Assembly (NCBI GenBank): GCA_964390945.1
Contig: CAYMIV010000001.1
Span: forward strand, 9,424-73,423
Origin: Damh-18 sp964390945
Lineage (GTDB): Bacteria > Patescibacteriota > Minisyncoccia > Phycocordibacterales > UBA918
Direction: 5' to 3'
DNA: 64,000 bases
Shown here: positions 39,862 to 49,603 of the stretch, in pieces
How positions within the stretch are numbered: the first letter of the stretch is position 1
How the letters are laid out: each line of letters opens with the position of its first letter
Translations under genes and position numbers: made by a program
Notes under the pieces: model-generated
Databases searched by the model: none
Told to the model about the DNA's origin: nothing
The model's input: only the letters and a program-made list of their open reading frames with translations

Positions 39862-41163
39862 TTATTCTGCTATTTTTTGGATTTCGTCATCTGTGAGAAC
39901 GCGTGATCTGTCACCCTCTTCGATGGTGATTTCATAGTCCGTTGCGGATTTTGATGCGTCATTGATGTAGAGAACAACACCCACAAATGCTGCAATAAGA
40001 AGCGCTATGGTTACAAAGAATTTTTTATAATTCCACATAAATAGTGCGATTGTTTTAACAACATCTAAGAACTCGGTAACGTGATGCAGCCTTGAGGAGA
40101 GGTCGTTCGCTCCGCGCCGTATGGGGGCGGCGACGGTTCGATAGGTGGTTTTTTCTACAGCACGAGCGAGTGGTGATTCTGCTTTTGTGCGCTTAGACCG
40201 AACCTCATCGGGGTCGACGCCCGCGAGCGCCAGCATGTGCCGTATGTATGTCCGTATCATCCATGTGATGAGAGCAATGAATGAAATAAGCGCAATGAGC
40301 GTGATTGCGGTCGCTTTAAGTGGTATGACATAGAAGTATGTGGTAGCGACTTCCGTCTTCACGCCGTTTGACCCGTATCCGAGCGTTGCCTCTGCTTTAT
40401 ATCTGCCAATTTCAGAAATCGAGCGTTCTCCTTTCCACGTAAATCTGAAGTCTCTGATGCTTTCCGGAAGTACGTTCCCGAAATGCGATTGACTATTCAC
40501 TGGTATGATACCGCGTTCCTTACCCCACATATTCGTTATGACGATATTGCCTCGAGGTTGAATATGCACATTCCCTTTGTTTTCAAATCGGAGCGAAAAT
40601 TCCGCTTCAGGAGCATTTACCATAGTATCGAGTGCTCTGAATTCTCTGATAGAACCTTTTTCAAGGACGTCTCCTTCTATGCGAAGAAAAAAAAGTGATG
40701 TGATTGCTTGTGATGTTTTGACCGCAAGTGGAGAACCGGTTGAGGTGGGAGGTTCGGTACTGATAAGCACCGCTGCAAAATGTCCTCCGGGTGGGGCATC
40801 TTTCGGAACCTCAATAAAAAATGGCACCTCGTCTGTTTGTTCAGGCGCAATACGGTGAGGTCCGGGGGATATTTCAATCCATTCGGCTAACGTTGTCTTG
40901 TCTGCGTCCGAATTAATTATTGGTACGAATTTCCCCTGCCCAGACTCACCATAGGGCACAAAATTGACAACTTCAGCATAGACGGTGAGTTCATAGGGAT
41001 TTCCATTCACTACCTTGATTGAACTTTGCCATACGCTCCCCGGCTCAACAGAAATTTGAAACAGTGGCGGTGTCACACTTAACATCTGACCGCTCTGTGC
41101 ATAGACACAGTTCGCCCCAAGGAGGGCGAGCACGATGAAAACAAAGATAGTAATTCGTTTCAT
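39862..41163 (-). CDS. Secreted/membrane DUF916-like protein (WxL-interacting type), copy 1
   Basis: A 433-residue protein: signal peptide (cut near VYA-QSG), a tandem immunoglobulin-like ectodomain (about 25-280), a membrane helix (about 283-310), a 70-residue cytoplasmic linker and another membrane segment (about 375-397). The ectodomain starts LSVTPPLFQISVEPGSVWQSSIKVVNGNPYELTVYAEVVNF and contains VPKDAPPGGHFAAVLIST, both typical of DUF916/DUF3324-type WxL-interacting proteins. In firmicutes such proteins are encoded beside WxL-domain proteins and bind peptidoglycan and the WxL domain. The ATG overlaps the stop of the preceding gene by 4 bases. Family similarity is by pattern and has not been searched. 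Confidence 0.82.
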   Translation of the reverse strand: MKRITIFVFIVLALLGANCVYAQSGQMLSVTPPLFQISVEPGSVWQSSIKVVNGNPYELTVYAEVVNFVPYGESGQGKFVPIINSDADKTTLAEWIEISPGPHRIAPEQTDEVPFFIEVPKDAPPGGHFAAVLISTEPPTSTGSPLAVKTSQAITSLFFLRIEGDVLEKGSIREFRALDTMVNAPEAEFSLRFENKGNVHIQPRGNIVITNMWGKERGIIPVNSQSHFGNVLPESIRDFRFTWKGERSISEIGRYKAEATLGYGSNGVKTEVATTYFYVIPLKATAITLIALISFIALITWMIRTYIRHMLALAGVDPDEVRSKRTKAESPLARAVEKTTYRTVAAPIRRGANDLSSRLHHVTEFLDVVKTIALFMWNYKKFFVTIALLIAAFVGVVLYINDASKSATDYEITIEEGDRSRVLTDDEIQKIAE

Positions 41164-42170
41164 GATGATTTTGATAGATCGATGTCGTGATGCTTTGGGT
41201 CAGAGCTCGTCTCGCGAATGCGAAGTGGAATCGAGTCGGAGTCGTCCAAGAGTTCGTCATCAAAATAACGTCGATGAACAAAAAGCGCAATGACTACTAC
41301 GACAATCGCAAGAACTCCGAACAAAATAAGAATTGTTTTGATGGGAAAGACGTAAAAAAATGAAGTGTCCTGAATAGTCGCGCGATTTTGTATGCCATAT
41401 TCCATATCAAGAAATGCTTTGTACTTACCGAAAAGGCCTGCTGTGGGAACCGGGGCTGTGAAAACATGTTCTTCACCAGGTTGTATCGAGAGAGCGTCAG
41501 GATTGACAGTTGTAGACCCTATTTCTTCACCGCGGTTGTTATAAAATATGATTTCCCCGGTCGGAACAAGAACTTCATCGCCGGGATTGCGAACGGTGTA
41601 TACCGCCGCCTGATTATTGAGTCGCGTGACAAAACGATTAACGAAGAATTTAGAAATTTTTAGAAACTCTGATGTTGCATCGTCAATAGTAACGTTTATC
41701 ACGACACCAGGAGCGTTGCCATCTCTAACTTGCTTTACTGCTTCGTCTTGATTGCGACCGTTGCCAAAGCCGAGAAATGCGTGGTACTCCCCAGGAACAG
41801 GATTTGGGTTAATCCGAAACACGAGCTCCAGCGTTGCACTTCCGTCAATGGGCAAATTTATGCCGCTGCGCTTGAACTCAATCCATGAGGTTAGCGAGCT
41901 CGTTCTGTCACTATCAACCGGAGAGTGAAATTCTTTGATGATACCCCCCTCCCCCAGAGAAATATTATTGACCGTTGGGTAGATGGTGACCGGGTTTGTG
42001 CCGGTGTTCGTTATGGTAATTGTTCTCGTCGTGATATCACGTGCTTCGGCATCAAGATCAATGACAAGAGGAGAAATGCGGTAGGCAGTGTTTGCGTAAG
42101 TCGTAAGCGTTGAACTGAGCAAAACGCCTGTAATAATAAGTATTTTAAAGGTGGTAGTTCGTAAAACCAT
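41160..42170 (-). CDS. DUF916-like membrane-anchored protein, copy 2
   Basis: A 336-residue protein with a signal peptide (about 1-26, cut near TYA-NTA), an extracytoplasmic beta-rich domain with the opening pattern YRISPLVIDLDAEARDITTRTITITNTGTNPVTIYPTVNNI, an Asp/Asn-rich middle, a single membrane helix (about 275-300) and an acidic cytoplasmic tail. It belongs to the same family as 39862 and 58674. It follows the giant surface gene immediately (1 nt) and overlaps 39862 by 4 bases, so giant protein and two partners form one operon. The start was set at the second ATG (MVLRTTTFKIL), which gives a standard signal peptide. Confidence 0.82.
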   Translation of the reverse strand: MVLRTTTFKILIITGVLLSSTLTTYANTAYRISPLVIDLDAEARDITTRTITITNTGTNPVTIYPTVNNISLGEGGIIKEFHSPVDSDRTSSLTSWIEFKRSGINLPIDGSATLELVFRINPNPVPGEYHAFLGFGNGRNQDEAVKQVRDGNAPGVVINVTIDDATSEFLKISKFFVNRFVTRLNNQAAVYTVRNPGDEVLVPTGEIIFYNNRGEEIGSTTVNPDALSIQPGEEHVFTAPVPTAGLFGKYKAFLDMEYGIQNRATIQDTSFFYVFPIKTILILFGVLAIVVVVIALFVHRRYFDDELLDDSDSIPLRIRETSSDPKHHDIDLSKSS

Positions 42171-42171
42171 G

Positions 42172-45100
42172 TTAGAAAAGCGGAACTGAAATGTATTGGA
42201 TATTCGTCTCATAAATGCCAGCGCTCTGCAATTGTCGCACAAAAATACGAAAGACGATATCGGTAATTTCATTAACAGTCGGTTGCGAACTATACGATAT
42301 TTCTTCCAGGGAGGTGGTACTGAAGCGCGCATAGGTGTCTACGGCTGAAAATCGTGTCGAATTGTTAAACAGTGTGTCGTCGCTCGTGTGATATCCGAGG
42401 CAACTTGCGGCTTCTGCCGCGCATCCCGTAGACCACGCTACCGGGGCCGCGTTGGTGCCCGTTATAGGAAGCACGATGGTGCCGCCGGCACTCTGAAGAT
42501 CGCCGGTCATTGTCATATAGAGTTGGTAACCTTCTGTTCCGTTTGTATTTACCGCAAGCCGGTGCGCACCCTCAACAGAAGTATTGATTGGGAGCGTACC
42601 GAATGGCACGCGTGTCGGTGTTGTATCAATGTCGAGCGTGACTCCCTCTATAACCGTTGTTGATCCAAGTCCAGTCATGGTGAACACGAGACTTGCCCCC
42701 TCCGTTACAAGTGACGGGTATGATTCGTCCGTGTTAGCCGGTACGGGAATGTCCTGAACGACATCGTAAAGGCGGAAATAGTACACGCGATTTACCCGAG
42801 GACCGGCAGATTTGAGAGTGAACTCATATTCCGCTGCCACGGTGCCGTCGTGACGAAATCCGGCAAGAGCGGTGGGTGACTCATTGTGCGTTCCGCAACC
42901 AGTACCAACTCCGCCGACACAACTTTCTGCATCAGTAAGCAGTCCTGTTGAGATTTCAGCGTTGTCTTCACCTCCCCCATCGGCGTAACACCACGTCGAC
43001 GTTGCGGTGCATGTCGTGGTTGCAACGACATCGTACGCGGTCAAGAAATTTGCATACTCGGAATACTGGAGCCTGAATCGCACATCATCTCGTGAAATGT
43101 TTTTAATCTCTTTAACAGTGATGCGGAGTTTTAATTCTTCCCCATTCGCAATGTCTGCGGGGGCAACGTTCTCGGCACCGGTGAGTGTCGTTGTCGGTGT
43201 TTCAAGTGGTACGCTTCCATACCAGCGCCAATTTTGTGTCCGTGGTGTGAAGCTCGCCGTACGGATTTGCGGATAGTTGGTGCTGTAGGCATCGAGTGGT
43301 GTTCCGTCTGTCTCAACCATTCTGAAGCAGTAGTATGTTTCAGCATTCGCGCCGTTTTGTTCAATCAGCCAATCGTATTCAATTTCATCCCCCGCTTCGA
43401 CTGCGTAGGTATTCGCGCTGGTGTCATTTGCCTCCTCAAACGTTCCCGCAACAGCGGAGTTGGTGAGGAGGAGATCGCCGCCGGTGGGAGGATCACCGGA
43501 GAGAAGCGTGCCGTCAGTTGTTCCCGTAGCAATTTGACCCCGCCAAATCGTGCTTGACGCGCTGTCACCGAGTGTCGTCCAACTCGATTCTGAAATTGCA
43601 CTGCATGTGGTGACCATTTGACCATACTGCAATTTGAACGCTCGCGTTCCTGCGGGGAACGTTGCGTTTTGGGAGAGGAGCGACATGCGGATACGAATCC
43701 GCTCCCCTTCACCGAGTGGTTCATCGGCACCAGTGAGCACTGTGTCCTCACCAAGTTTCTCTCCAGTTGGTGGCCATTCCTCTGTCGGGAGTAGTTGGTT
43801 GTTGTCAACGTAGAAACGGTAGTGATTTTGCTTTATCGCAAGACCGGCGGTTGGCCACTCAACCACCTCCGCACGGTATGTGAGTATTGAGCCAGTATTG
43901 CTTCTCCACAACTCGAAAGCCGTTGTTGATGCGATAGTCACGCCCGCAATTGCTCGAGGGTGAGTATTATCAGCCACAGACGAACGAGCATTCGCAAATA
44001 TGGAAGTGTTCGTAAGGTCGTCGAGTGTGCCACTTAATGGAACGCTCGTTGTTTGCGGTGCCACTCCACCGCTCGGTATGAAACCATTCAGTCGCTCCAC
44101 ATCCATAGCGCCAGATGACGTTTGAGTATTTTCAATAATCCACGCAACGGATGTTTGTCCCGACGGTGTCGTCGCACCGGACTGCAAGAAGTATGACACG
44201 TAACCGATACTTGAAAGCCACACCTCGTGCCCAAATTCATCGGTGCCGCTGAGCCCTGTCGTATTGCGTTTTTGCGCATGTACAAAGGTGCGAGACAGAC
44301 TGTTCACAGCAGTGATGGCTTCGGTTTCGGTAGTTCCTGCACTGGTAAATGTGTGTTCGCTTCGTTGTATATTCCAGTTCTGCCCGGTAAATTCAACAAC
44401 CGCATAACTGACATTGCCAGCGTCTCCGCCCGACACACCGCGTCTGAATATGGGCGCATCAATGCTTCCGTTCCACTCCGAAGTGTTGAGACCGGATTCG
44501 TAGTTTGCAGAACCGGTGTCGGGATTTTGTTGGCCGGTAATAAATACAACGACATCCGCATCATTAGAGACATTCGATGCCACGGTGCCGGTTGCACTCG
44601 TCGATGCGGTTCCATACCGTAAGAATGTTTGGCTTCGAACTATCATTTCATTGTCGGACCCAGGTTCGCCGATGAACTCAACGATTTCCCAAAAAACTTT
44701 TGTGTTGTTCGTTATGCCGGTGCGAGCGAACGTAACGGAATTCATAATGTTCGAAGGATTAACGATATATACTGTCGTATTGGTAGCATTTTGGGCGGCA
44801 ACTGCGCCTATATCATGTCCGGCCCCCGTCATACTCGTGTTCGTTATGCGGATGAATGCGCTCGTCGAGGCGCTCGGTGCGGTGTAGTGCACTCCGGCAA
44901 CAAGTGTTGTGGAGGTCGAAGAAGTCGCAATAACGAAAGAGTTTCGCTGTATTTCAAAATCGCGTTCGGGAGACGTGCGCAGTTCCCCGTACGTCGTATA
45001 AGCATTGAGGGGCGTACCGCCATTCGTCAATCTGAAACAGTAGGGAATATCGTATCCTGCGCTTGGTGTCTGAATAAGAGAATATTCAGTTTCAATATAC

Positions 45101-48100
45101 TCTGTTGAAGTCAGCGTCGTGGTTGCGACTCTTGATGAAGAGTCTTTAACTGCACTGTTCGGGCTCTTAAATGATGCGTTTTCATTTGACACACCGCCGC
45201 TTGCGTTTGCCACATCGGTTGTGTCATCACCATCGTTAAGGTTGCTAGAATCATACATATCCCATGCTCCACCGGTAAGACCGACATCTGTCCAAGAACT
45301 GACAGAACTGCAGGTGGTTATTTTTGCGCCATATTCAAGCTGAAGCGTTGTCGATGCAGATGTAATTGCGCCCTCATTCGACACCTGGAGACGAAGGCGG
45401 ATTGGTGTGGTGAGCGCAACATTCGTGATGGCGGTATCTTGTGACCCGCCCGAAAGAGATGAAGCCGTTGTCTCATTGCCATCGTCAGCTCGCCAATGGT
45501 AGTGCGTTTGTGTCAAAATGGGACCCTGCAGTGTGGTTGAACCGTTTAAATCGCGTGCAATCGAGGGGCCAACCGAACCACCTCCTGAAACAACAAGATT
45601 TGTTGACGGATTCTCTATGCTGATGTTGATGGTTTCTCCATTTTGAGCACCCTCGGTTACATCGAAAACCGCATAGAGACACATCGTTGACGTTGTACTG
45701 ATGGCAACTGAGCCGGAAAAAGTAGATGTGCCGTTCGCTCCCGAGAAACCATCGGTATCAGTTGAACCGAATTGGGTTTCGGAGCCGGAATATGATTCAC
45801 CTGCGCAGTCATAAGGATTTGTCGTGTCGAGGTCATATCGCAGTTTAATATTGTCGAGGTCATTTTGAGCATCAACCGATCCATCCTCTGTAATGGTAAT
45901 GCCCGTCACATTTCTGGTGCTTGAATTTTCCGTGATAACGAAGTGGCTTCCAACATAAAAGTTCGTCGAAGGTACCGATGTCGTCGCACTCTGGGATGAT
46001 GTTGCAATTGTTACGAGAACGTCAGCGTTGATGTTCGCACGAGGGTAATTATCATAGCCAAAAAGAGGAGTTCCTTGATTGGTCACTCGAAAACAGTACG
46101 TATTTCCCTGCTGTGCCGATGTTGATGCCACAATCGAATACTCAAGTTCTGAAAATTGCGAGATTGAGAGGGAAATATTCCCCGTTTGCGACGATGTATC
46201 TCTCACCCCCCCATTTGGAGTTAGAAATAAAGAATTGCTGTCGGTCACCCCACCGAGAGCCGCGCCTATGTTGGTCGTATCGCCACCCTCGGTGAGATTC
46301 GATGAGTCAGACATATCAAAATCTCCGCCTGCCGCACCAACATCCGTCCATCCGGTTGCCGCACTACAACTACCGGGATTTGATGCATACTCCAATCGAT
46401 ACTGCATTGCGGGAGTCGAACTGCTTCCCTCATTTGAAACTTCAACACGCAAACGCGTCGTCGAACCTTGTTTCATTGAGGTCAGTGCGGTGTCCTCGGT
46501 GCCGCTCGTTTTTGAAGTTGCGTCTGATTCCGTTCCGTCATCGTTTCTCCAGTGATAGTGTGTGAGTGTCGACTCATCGTTGTAGATGAATGTCGTACCG
46601 GGAATATTTTGAGCATCATTCGGACCCGCAACATCATTTGTCACCGCAATGTCACTCGTCGGATCTGCGATGCTGATATCGATTGTCGAACTGCTCTCTG
46701 CCGAATCAAGAATGCTCATTACGGGATAAAGACACAAAGTCGTTGTGGTGCTGACGTTTACAGTCGAGCCGGTGAAGCTCGACACGCCGTCTGCCCCGGA
46801 AAACCCATTGGTATCGGTTGAACCGAACTGGGTTTCATTTCCGTCATAGGTGACACTGTCGCAATCATAGGGATAGGTGGCGTCTGTTTCGTAGAGCAAT
46901 TTTACATTCGTAATGTTCGCTGAACCGTCAATGGTTCCTCCTTCCGTAAGCGTAATGCCAGTTACATCATATGTCTGCGAATCAACGGTGTTGTAGAGCG
47001 CTATGACACCGCCGATATATACATTGCTTGTGCTCGCATACGTGTAAGTAGTTTGCGCCCCCGTTGTTGCAATGGCAGTGCTCGGAAGGTTCACGAGCGT
47101 TGCGCCATAAATGTCATCATCGGTATTATCAAACCACGAGACAAAGAGCCGCTCGTTGCTCGACATATTGAGGTCGACACCGTAGAGATCGTCAGCGCTC
47201 GTATTCACCGGACCATTCTCAAAACTCCACGTAATCATATCGTTCGTTGATTTTCGCCACAGAACGTTCGCAGTGTTAGCGGTGTTTGCAATGCCTTGTG
47301 TACTGTATGCAACGTACACATCATCATTTGAGTAATCGAGAGCGAGCGCGATGTTAGTAAGACCGGTGGGTGTTGTACCAACTATGTTGGTAGTCGCAGA
47401 CCACGCTCCTCCCGTATAGCGAGCGGTGCGTATTTGGTCATCCGAGCCGGGTGTTGCATTGCGTGCAATGTAGGCAAGGTAGAGATCGTTCGTACTCGAA
47501 CTCACCGCCACAGCCATACCAACATCGTAAGTTGCATTTCCGGGGGCACTCGCATCGATGTTCGTCCACGAACCTGACCAGTTGGCATTGTCCCAAATCT
47601 TGTACCGAATCACACCTGCGGATATGTCGCGATTAATAAGCATGATATTACCGCCAGAAAGCGGCATCAATATGTTTTGATCACTCGCCACATCAAGAGG
47701 GTTAACGACGGTTTCAGTCCATCCGGCTGCGTTATTACATGACGACGTACATTCAACGATAAACGAATCGAATGCCGCGCCCGTACCGTCGTTTGAAACT
47801 GCATAGAGCGTACCGTCGGTACCGCGAGTAATGGAGGTAAAGTTTTCACCCTCGAGAAGAGTTGTGCCACCCTGTCCGGAACCGGTAAGCATACTGACAG
47901 GATTGGATCCGAGAAGGAGCGTATCGTCACTGGGATCGAGGCGGTTATACCAGATATCGTCGTTCCCGATGTCGAGTGTCGCTATGTGGATGCTTGAGCT
48001 CGCAGAGCCCGGCGTCCACTTGTCGTACCACACCGTAATCATCGTGCAGTCAATTTGTGCATCAACAGTCGTCGTACCGCTCCACGTTGCACCCCCATCG

Positions 48101-49584
48101 GTCGTTTTTCGATACACGCAGTAACCGGGGGCGTCGCGAAAGAATTTGTACCCTGTCTGGTCGTCAATGAATACGGTTTGCGAACCAGCCATGATGTGCG
48201 AAGTTCCGTTTATGTTTGCGGTGCTATCGAGTGTCACCTGAGTGTATGAATCAAAATCATTGAGCGACTCAAAGGCGGTCGTCGTCGCATTGATGCCTGG
48301 GAAAAGGTCAACGACCGTATTGCCGTATATATCGTCATCGGTATTATCGAACCATGTCGCGTATATGCGCTCATCGCTCGACATATTGAGATCAAGACCG
48401 TAAAAGTCGTCGGGGCTTGAGTTTATCGGACCCTTCTCAAAACTCCACGTGTTCATGGTGTCGGAGGATTTTCTCCAGTACACATTGGCGGTTGTTACGC
48501 TTGTGGGTGTGGTTGCGCCGGTATATGCCACGTACACATCATCATTGGCATAATCGAGCGCAATCGCGACATTCGTAAGACCATATTCGGAATACCGGGC
48601 AACCTCCTTTTTTGCAGTCCATGAGCCTCCCGAGTAGAGAGCGGTACGTATTTGGTCATCGTTTCCTAAGGCGGCATTGCGGGCGATATATGCCAGATAT
48701 ACGTCCCCAGTCGTCGAACTGACCGCGGCTGCCATACCGACGTCATAGGTAGTATTATCGGGAGCGTTCGATTCGAACGTGGTCGTTGCACCCCAACTGT
48801 TTGTACCGCTCGTGTACACCTTGCTCCAAAGGTCATCGAGCGTGAGGTCGCGATTTATCGCAATAATGTCGCCCCCAGAAAGAGGCATGAATATGGCGTA
48901 GTTATTTGCAAGACCAAATGGCCTCACTCCCGCTTCAGTCCACCCAGTGGCGAGATTACAGTTCGTCGAACATTTGACGACATAGGAGTCCGAAGCATCG
49001 ACGGTGCCGGTGTAGAGCGTGCCATCGGTTGCTTTTGTTATGCTGACCGTGTTAGCACCTTCTGCGAGCGTTGCAATACTGTTACCGCTATTGGTGCTCA
49101 CATCAACGGGATTTGGTCCCATGAGGAGAGTATCGCTGTTTGCTGTATCAACGCGGTTATAAAAAATATCATCGGCGACCGTATCAATGGTCGCTATGTG
49201 GATGTAGTTTCCGGTATCTCCAGGCGTCCACCGGTCATACCACACCTGTATGCTGATGCAGTTGGTGCGTGAATCGACAGTCGTCGTACTGCTCCACGTC
49301 GCACCGCCGTCGGTCGTTTTTCGATACACGCAGTAGCCGGGAGCATCGCGAAAGAATTTGTATCCAGTCTGGTCGTCAATGAATACGGTCTGCGAACCTG
49401 CCATGTAGTGGGTCGGTCCGTTAATAAATGCGTTTGAATCGAGTGTTGTCTGCGCCGCATCTGCAGTTTTTGCAACATGCTTGAGAAACTCATCGCCGAT
49501 GCCCGTTAGCAAAAAAATCGCAATGAGACACACTGCAACAAACCGTTTGCCCCTTGTATGGACTTTGAAAATACCTCCTCCCAT
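42172..49584 (-). CDS. Giant secreted surface protein with two tandem beta-propellers and repeat modules (2470 aa)
   Basis: Signal peptide at 1-44 (cut near ADA-AQT). Residues about 48-448 and 450-860 are two copies of a sialidase-type BNR propeller with Asp-box motifs (KTTDGGATWS) and YLAYIARNA/LDYxNDDVYVAY blades. Next are two tandem pairs of a disulfide-rich module (ETQFGSTDT-GFSGA-G) and a C-rich module starting HYHWR-DDG, then a lectin-like stretch and two more divergent HYHWR-like modules. The C-terminal 170 residues (VPFGTLPINTSVEGAHRLAVNTNGTEGYQLYMTMTG ... IYETNIQYISVPLF) match the C-terminus of the 55918 product. Fully extracytoplasmic; no membrane helix after the signal. It is likely held on the wall through its C-terminal domain and the DUF916-like partners. 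Enzymatic residues of true sialidases are not evident, so the propellers may bind glycans or proteins. Confidence 0.88.
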   Translation of the reverse strand: MGGGIFKVHTRGKRFVAVCLIAIFLLTGIGDEFLKHVAKTADAAQTTLDSNAFINGPTHYMAGSQTVFIDDQTGYKFFRDAPGYCVYRKTTDGGATWSSTTTVDSRTNCISIQVWYDRWTPGDTGNYIHIATIDTVADDIFYNRVDTANSDTLLMGPNPVDVSTNSGNSIATLAEGANTVSITKATDGTLYTGTVDASDSYVVKCSTNCNLATGWTEAGVRPFGLANNYAIFMPLSGGDIIAINRDLTLDDLWSKVYTSGTNSWGATTTFESNAPDNTTYDVGMAAAVSSTTGDVYLAYIARNAALGNDDQIRTALYSGGSWTAKKEVARYSEYGLTNVAIALDYANDDVYVAYTGATTPTSVTTANVYWRKSSDTMNTWSFEKGPINSSPDDFYGLDLNMSSDERIYATWFDNTDDDIYGNTVVDLFPGINATTTAFESLNDFDSYTQVTLDSTANINGTSHIMAGSQTVFIDDQTGYKFFRDAPGYCVYRKTTDGGATWSGTTTVDAQIDCTMITVWYDKWTPGSASSSIHIATLDIGNDDIWYNRLDPSDDTLLLGSNPVSMLTGSGQGGTTLLEGENFTSITRGTDGTLYAVSNDGTGAAFDSFIVECTSSCNNAAGWTETVVNPLDVASDQNILMPLSGGNIMLINRDISAGVIRYKIWDNANWSGSWTNIDASAPGNATYDVGMAVAVSSSTNDLYLAYIARNATPGSDDQIRTARYTGGAWSATTNIVGTTPTGLTNIALALDYSNDDVYVAYSTQGIANTANTANVLWRKSTNDMITWSFENGPVNTSADDLYGVDLNMSSNERLFVSWFDNTDDDIYGATLVNLPSTAIATTGAQTTYTYASTSNVYIGGVIALYNTVDSQTYDVTGITLTEGGTIDGSANITNVKLLYETDATYPYDCDSVTYDGNETQFGSTDTNGFSGADGVSSFTGSTVNVSTTTTLCLYPVMSILDSAESSSTIDISIADPTSDIAVTNDVAGPNDAQNIPGTTFIYNDESTLTHYHWRNDDGTESDATSKTSGTEDTALTSMKQGSTTRLRVEVSNEGSSSTPAMQYRLEYASNPGSCSAATGWTDVGAAGGDFDMSDSSNLTEGGDTTNIGAALGGVTDSNSLFLTPNGGVRDTSSQTGNISLSISQFSELEYSIVASTSAQQGNTYCFRVTNQGTPLFGYDNYPRANINADVLVTIATSSQSATTSVPSTNFYVGSHFVITENSSTRNVTGITITEDGSVDAQNDLDNIKLRYDLDTTNPYDCAGESYSGSETQFGSTDTDGFSGANGTSTFSGSVAISTTSTMCLYAVFDVTEGAQNGETINISIENPSTNLVVSGGGSVGPSIARDLNGSTTLQGPILTQTHYHWRADDGNETTASSLSGGSQDTAITNVALTTPIRLRLQVSNEGAITSASTTLQLEYGAKITTCSSVSSWTDVGLTGGAWDMYDSSNLNDGDDTTDVANASGGVSNENASFKSPNSAVKDSSSRVATTTLTSTEYIETEYSLIQTPSAGYDIPYCFRLTNGGTPLNAYTTYGELRTSPERDFEIQRNSFVIATSSTSTTLVAGVHYTAPSASTSAFIRITNTSMTGAGHDIGAVAAQNATNTTVYIVNPSNIMNSVTFARTGITNNTKVFWEIVEFIGEPGSDNEMIVRSQTFLRYGTASTSATGTVASNVSNDADVVVFITGQQNPDTGSANYESGLNTSEWNGSIDAPIFRRGVSGGDAGNVSYAVVEFTGQNWNIQRSEHTFTSAGTTETEAITAVNSLSRTFVHAQKRNTTGLSGTDEFGHEVWLSSIGYVSYFLQSGATTPSGQTSVAWIIENTQTSSGAMDVERLNGFIPSGGVAPQTTSVPLSGTLDDLTNTSIFANARSSVADNTHPRAIAGVTIASTTAFELWRSNTGSILTYRAEVVEWPTAGLAIKQNHYRFYVDNNQLLPTEEWPPTGEKLGEDTVLTGADEPLGEGERIRIRMSLLSQNATFPAGTRAFKLQYGQMVTTCSAISESSWTTLGDSASSTIWRGQIATGTTDGTLLSGDPPTGGDLLLTNSAVAGTFEEANDTSANTYAVEAGDEIEYDWLIEQNGANAETYYCFRMVETDGTPLDAYSTNYPQIRTASFTPRTQNWRWYGSVPLETPTTTLTGAENVAPADIANGEELKLRITVKEIKNISRDDVRFRLQYSEYANFLTAYDVVATTTCTATSTWCYADGGGEDNAEISTGLLTDAESCVGGVGTGCGTHNESPTALAGFRHDGTVAAEYEFTLKSAGPRVNRVYYFRLYDVVQDIPVPANTDESYPSLVTEGASLVFTMTGLGSTTVIEGVTLDIDTTPTRVPFGTLPINTSVEGAHRLAVNTNGTEGYQLYMTMTGDLQSAGGTIVLPITGTNAAPVAWSTGCAAEAASCLGYHTSDDTLFNNSTRFSAVDTYARFSTTSLEEISYSSQPTVNEITDIVFRIFVRQLQSAGIYETNIQYISVPLF

Positions 49585-49603
49585 TGCCCTTATTATCTCC
49601 TAC

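Noticed and set aside
42172..49584. Active sialidase for the giant protein.
   Set aside because: The Asp-box motifs show a BNR-type propeller, but the arginine triad and tyrosine-glutamate pair of sialidases could not be placed. Only binding or structural function is claimed.
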